Part shown: positions 61,128-64,000 of the stretch, piece by piece
Position numbering within the stretch: position 1 is the first letter of the stretch
Layout: the number at the start of each line of letters is the position of its first letter
Source: Agrobacterium salinitolerans
Lineage (GTDB): Bacteria > Pseudomonadota > Alphaproteobacteria > Rhizobiales > Rhizobiaceae
Assembly (NCBI RefSeq): GCF_002008225.1
Contig: NZ_MRDH01000018.1
Span: 62,001 to 126,000, forward strand
Length of the DNA stretch: 64,000 nt
Direction of reading: 5' to 3'
The notes under the pieces: generated by a model
Database searches by the model: none
The model's input: the letters and a program-made list of their open reading frames with translations, nothing else
What the model was told of the DNA's origin: nothing
Program-made: the position numbers and the translations under genes

Positions 61128-62093
61128 GTGCGCAAAACTCTTCTGGCATTTGCCGCTGCTTTGACGTTCACCGTCACCGCGTCTTCTTACGTCGAAGCTG
61201 CGACGGTCGTTCCGCCAGGCAATCGCAATGCCGAACAGCCCGGCGTTCCCGGCGCTTCTGCAAAAAGAACAAAAGCGTCCAACACCTCTTTCGAGCGCAA
61301 ATACCAGAAGGTCATCGACCTCTTGTCCTCCGACAAAGCTCTAATCGCCAAGATCAAGTCGACGGCCGGGCGCTACGGCATCGATCCGATCCATATGATC
61401 GGCGCGATCGTTGGCGAACATACCTATAATGTCGACGCTTATGACCGACTGCAGTCCTATTACGTCAAGGCTGCTTCTTATGCGGGCAACAGCTTTCGTT
61501 TCGGCTACAAGGACGAAACCATCGCGCAGTTCCTCACGCATTCGCAATTTGCAAAATGCCAGTCGAAAAGGGATTCCTACAGCCTCTGGAACTGTCGGGA
61601 AGATGTCTGGGAAGACAACTTCCGCGGCAGGACGGTTGATGGCGTCGCCTACCCGAACAATCGCTTCAGCGCCGTGTTTTTCCAGCCCTTCTATGCCGGC
61701 CAGACCTTCGGCCTCGGCCAGATCAACCCGCTGACGGCGCTGATGTTGTCCGATATGGTGTCGAGAACGTCCGGCTATGAGAAGCTGGATGAGAACGACG
61801 CCGCTGCCGTCTATACCGCCATCATGGACCCTGACCGGTCGCTCGCTTTCATGGCGGCGTCCATCCGCAAGTCTATCGACGACTATAGATCGATTGCCGA
61901 CATGGATATTTCGAAGAATCCGGGTGTGACCTCGACGCTTTATAATGTCGGCGGATCTCAGCAGCGCGCTACCATCCTTGCCCAGAAAAATCGCCAGCGC
62001 GCGTCAGGCGGGGAGCAGCCCCTGTTGCCGGAAGAAAATTATTATGGCTGGCTGGTGAATGACCGCATCAAGGATCTGCAGGCGCTTTTGTAG
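61128..62093 (+). CDS. Secreted DUF1402 protein with lytic-transglycosylase-like motifs
   Basis: About 321 residues from GTG 61128 (AAAAGG nine bases upstream), which puts a clear signal peptide at the front: [20 protein letters not shown] with cleavage likely after YVEA. Motifs resembling the SLT fold follow: AIVGEHTYN with Glu97, [16 protein letters not shown] near 194, and [12 protein letters not shown] near 270. They mirror the ES, GLMQI-P-TA and AYNAG motifs of soluble lytic transglycosylases. The family is listed as DUF1402 without known function; the enzyme idea is my inference. Confidence 0.8.
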   Translation: MRKTLLAFAAALTFTVTASSYVEAATVVPPGNRNAEQPGVPGASAKRTKASNTSFERKYQKVIDLLSSDKALIAKIKSTAGRYGIDPIHMIGAIVGEHTYNVDAYDRLQSYYVKAASYAGNSFRFGYKDETIAQFLTHSQFAKCQSKRDSYSLWNCREDVWEDNFRGRTVDGVAYPNNRFSAVFFQPFYAGQTFGLGQINPLTALMLSDMVSRTSGYEKLDENDAAAVYTAIMDPDRSLAFMAASIRKSIDDYRSIADMDISKNPGVTSTLYNVGGSQQRATILAQKNRQRASGGEQPLLPEENYYGWLVNDRIKDLQALL

Positions 62094-62212
62094 AAAAAGG
62101 CGACGATCGCCCACATTGTTTCCAAAATGGAAATAATATTTGGCTGTCCGCCGCAATTGACGAGCGACCGCCTCCGCGTCCAATCTGTGCCTTCAGAATA
62201 AAGGAGGCGCAT

Positions 62213-64000
62213 GTGAGCCGCACGAATAAATTCGGTCTTTCCATCGATGACAGGCTTTATGCCTTTTTGACAGACGATGTTCTGCCAGGCACGGGTCTGG
62301 ACAACGAAGCGTTCTTTGAAGGTTTTTCGACCATTGTTCACGAGCTTTCTCCGAAGAACCGCGAGTTGCTTGCAAAGCGCGACGCCCTGCAGGAAAAGCT
62401 GGATGGCTGGTATCGGCAGAATGGCGCGCCGGCGGATTTTGACGCGTATGAGGGCTTTCTGAAGGACATCGGCTATCTGCTGCCGGAAGGCCCGGGCTTC
62501 CAGGTGGAAACCAGCAATGTCGACCCTGAAATAGCCGCCGTTGCCGGCCCGCAGCTCGTCGTTCCGGTCATGAATGCGCGTTATGCGCTGAATGCGGCCA
62601 ATGCCCGCTGGGGTTCACTTTATGATGCGCTTTACGGAACGGATGCCATTTCTGACGCCGACGGTGCGGAGAAGGGCAGGGGGTACAATCCGAAGCGCGG
62701 TGAAAAGGTCATTGCCTGGGCGCGAAATTTCCTCGATGAATCCGCTCCGCTGGAGACGGGAAGCTGGTCCGAGGTGACCGGTTTCAAGACCGAGGATGGC
62801 CTGTTGCAGCTTGCCATCGGCGACGCCAGGACTGGCCTCAAGGATGCAGCCCAGTTCAAGGGTTTCAGCGGCGAAGCGGCAAAGCCTGCAACGATCCTGC
62901 TCGGCAAGAATGGTTTGCACACCGAAATCGTCATCGATCCCACGACCGAAATCGGCAAGGGTGACAAGGCGGGAATCTCAGATGTCATTCTCGAATCCGC
63001 CCTCACGACCATCATGGATTGTGAGGATTCGGTTGCCGCCGTCGACGCCGAAGACAAGGTGCTGGTTTATGGCAACTGGCTTGGCCTGATGCGCGGCGAC
63101 CTGACTGAAGAAGTATCAAAGGGCGGCAAGACCTTCACCCGCAGCCTAAACCCGGATCGCTATTACGCCGCTCCCAATGGCTCTGCGCTTACACTGCCGG
63201 GTCGGTCCCTGATGCTGGTGCGCAATGTCGGTCATCTCATGACCAATCCGGCGATCCTCGACAGGGAGGGCCGCGAGGTGCCGGAAGGCATCATGGATGC
63301 TGTCGTCACGGCGCTGATCGCCCTTTATGATGTCGGTCCATCCGGGCGGCGTCAGAATTCCCGCGCCGGCTCGATGTATGTCGTCAAGCCGAAGATGCAC
63401 GGGCCGGAGGAAGTGGCCTTCGCCAACGAAATCTTCAGCCGGGTCGAACAGCTTGTCGGCATGGCGCCGAACACCATGAAAATGGGCATCATGGATGAGG
63501 AGCGCCGCACCACGGTCAACCTCAAGGAAAGCATCCGCGCCGCAAAGGATCGCGTCGTCTTCATCAATACGGGCTTTCTCGACCGCACGGGCGACGAAAT
63601 CCACACCTCGATGGAGGCGGGTCCGATGATCCGCAAGGGCGATATGAAGCAGGCGGCGTGGATCGCCGCTTACGAGAACTGGAACGTTGATATCGGCCTC
63701 GAATGTGGCCTTTCCGGCCATGCGCAGATCGGCAAGGGCATGTGGGCCATGCCGGATCTGATGGCGGCCATGCTGGAGCAGAAGATCACGCACCCCAAGG
63801 CTGGCGCCAATACCGCCTGGGTGCCTTCGCCGACGGCGGCGACTCTGCACGCCACGCACTATCACAAGGTCGATGTCGCTTCGGTGCAGGAGGGGTTGAA
63901 AAGCCGCGGCCGTGCAAAGCTCTCCGATATTCTGTCGGTGCCGGTCGCGCCGCGTCCCAACTGGACACCGGAAGAAATCCAGCGCGAACTCGACAACAAT
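62213..64000 (+). CDS. glcB: Malate synthase G, N-terminal part (cut by window edge)
   Basis: The first 596 codons of malate synthase G (usually about 720 residues), which condenses glyoxylate with acetyl-CoA in the glyoxylate cycle. [21 protein letters not shown] near residue 268 and [18 protein letters not shown] near 385 are isoform-G signatures, and [18 protein letters not shown] near 423 contains active-site acids. The start is GTG 62213, five bases after a strong AAGGAGG. The C-terminal domain lies outside the window. Confidence 0.95.
   Translation, partial: MSRTNKFGLSIDDRLYAFLTDDVLPGTGLDNEAFFEGFSTIVHELSPKNRELLAKRDALQEKLDGWYRQNGAPADFDAYEGFLKDIGYLLPEGPGFQVETSNVDPEIAAVAGPQLVVPVMNARYALNAANARWGSLYDALYGTDAISDADGAEKGRGYNPKRGEKVIAWARNFLDESAPLETGSWSEVTGFKTEDGLLQLAIGDARTGLKDAAQFKGFSGEAAKPATILLGKNGLHTEIVIDPTTEIGKGDKAGISDVILESALTTIMDCEDSVAAVDAEDKVLVYGNWLGLMRGDLTEEVSKGGKTFTRSLNPDRYYAAPNGSALTLPGRSLMLVRNVGHLMTNPAILDREGREVPEGIMDAVVTALIALYDVGPSGRRQNSRAGSMYVVKPKMHGPEEVAFANEIFSRVEQLVGMAPNTMKMGIMDEERRTTVNLKESIRAAKDRVVFINTGFLDRTGDEIHTSMEAGPMIRKGDMKQAAWIAAYENWNVDIGLECGLSGHAQIGKGMWAMPDLMAAMLEQKITHPKAGANTAWVPSPTAATLHATHYHKVDVASVQEGLKSRGRAKLSDILSVPVAPRPNWTPEEIQRELDNN

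Overview
The window is a chromosomal segment of an alphaproteobacterium of the Rhizobiales, most likely Agrobacterium or a close Rhizobiaceae relative. The evidence is gene content and order: hemE beside a DnaA-box-rich intergenic region, parAB next to rsmG-mnmG-mnmE, trpFBA-accD-folC, a chvG-chvI-pckA cluster with HPr, EIIA and a short HPr kinase, and a DivL-type cell-cycle kinase. Identification rests on protein motifs and synteny read by eye; no database search was run. I see no rRNA, tRNA, insertion sequence, prophage or CRISPR array.

The window straddles the probable replication origin (about 13.74-14.15 kb). Left of it almost everything is on the minus strand: purH (cut by the window edge), a heparinase-like protein, rsmB, htpX, then parB, parA, rsmG, mnmG, mnmE, rho, hemJ and hemE. 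The one exception is a small SDHAF4-like gene. Right of it genes run mostly on the plus strand: ppsR, maf, aroE, coaE and dnaQ, a minus-strand secB/fxsA pair, then a Tim44-like protein, mltA, an Smr protein, an XRE regulator and gyrB. Five parS-like sites lie between 7.3 and 28.4 kb, on both sides of the origin, and fit the parAB genes as the chromosome segregation system.

From 24.5 to 33.6 kb there is mixed metabolism (nitroreductase, FAA-hydrolase-family enzyme, PHB depolymerase, YgjP-like metallopeptidase) followed by trpF-trpB-trpA-accD-folC. From 33.6 to 45.6 kb a minus-strand run with mostly overlapping ends reads divL, a tsaE-amgK fusion, murU, addB, addA, then trxA. It joins cell-cycle signalling, tRNA t6A synthesis, peptidoglycan recycling and double-strand break repair. 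From 45.8 to 51.2 kb are ahcY, the PTS proteins with HPr kinase, and the ChvG/ChvI two-component system; pckA is divergent from chvI.

The last part (53-64 kb) holds arfB, a BON-LysM protein, a minus-strand histidine operon (hisB, a DUF2628 gene, hisH, hisA, hisF, hisE) ending in coaA, the hslVU protease, a secreted DUF1402 protein with lytic-transglycosylase-like motifs, and the start of malate synthase G, cut by the right edge.

This is core chromosome rather than an accessory island. The points most worth a second look are the Tyr-for-His substitution in the DivL-like kinase, the TsaE-AmgK fusion next to MurU, an AccD without its zinc-ribbon cysteines, the transglycosylase-like motifs in DUF1402, the parS/origin architecture, and palindromes upstream of ahcY and pckA.
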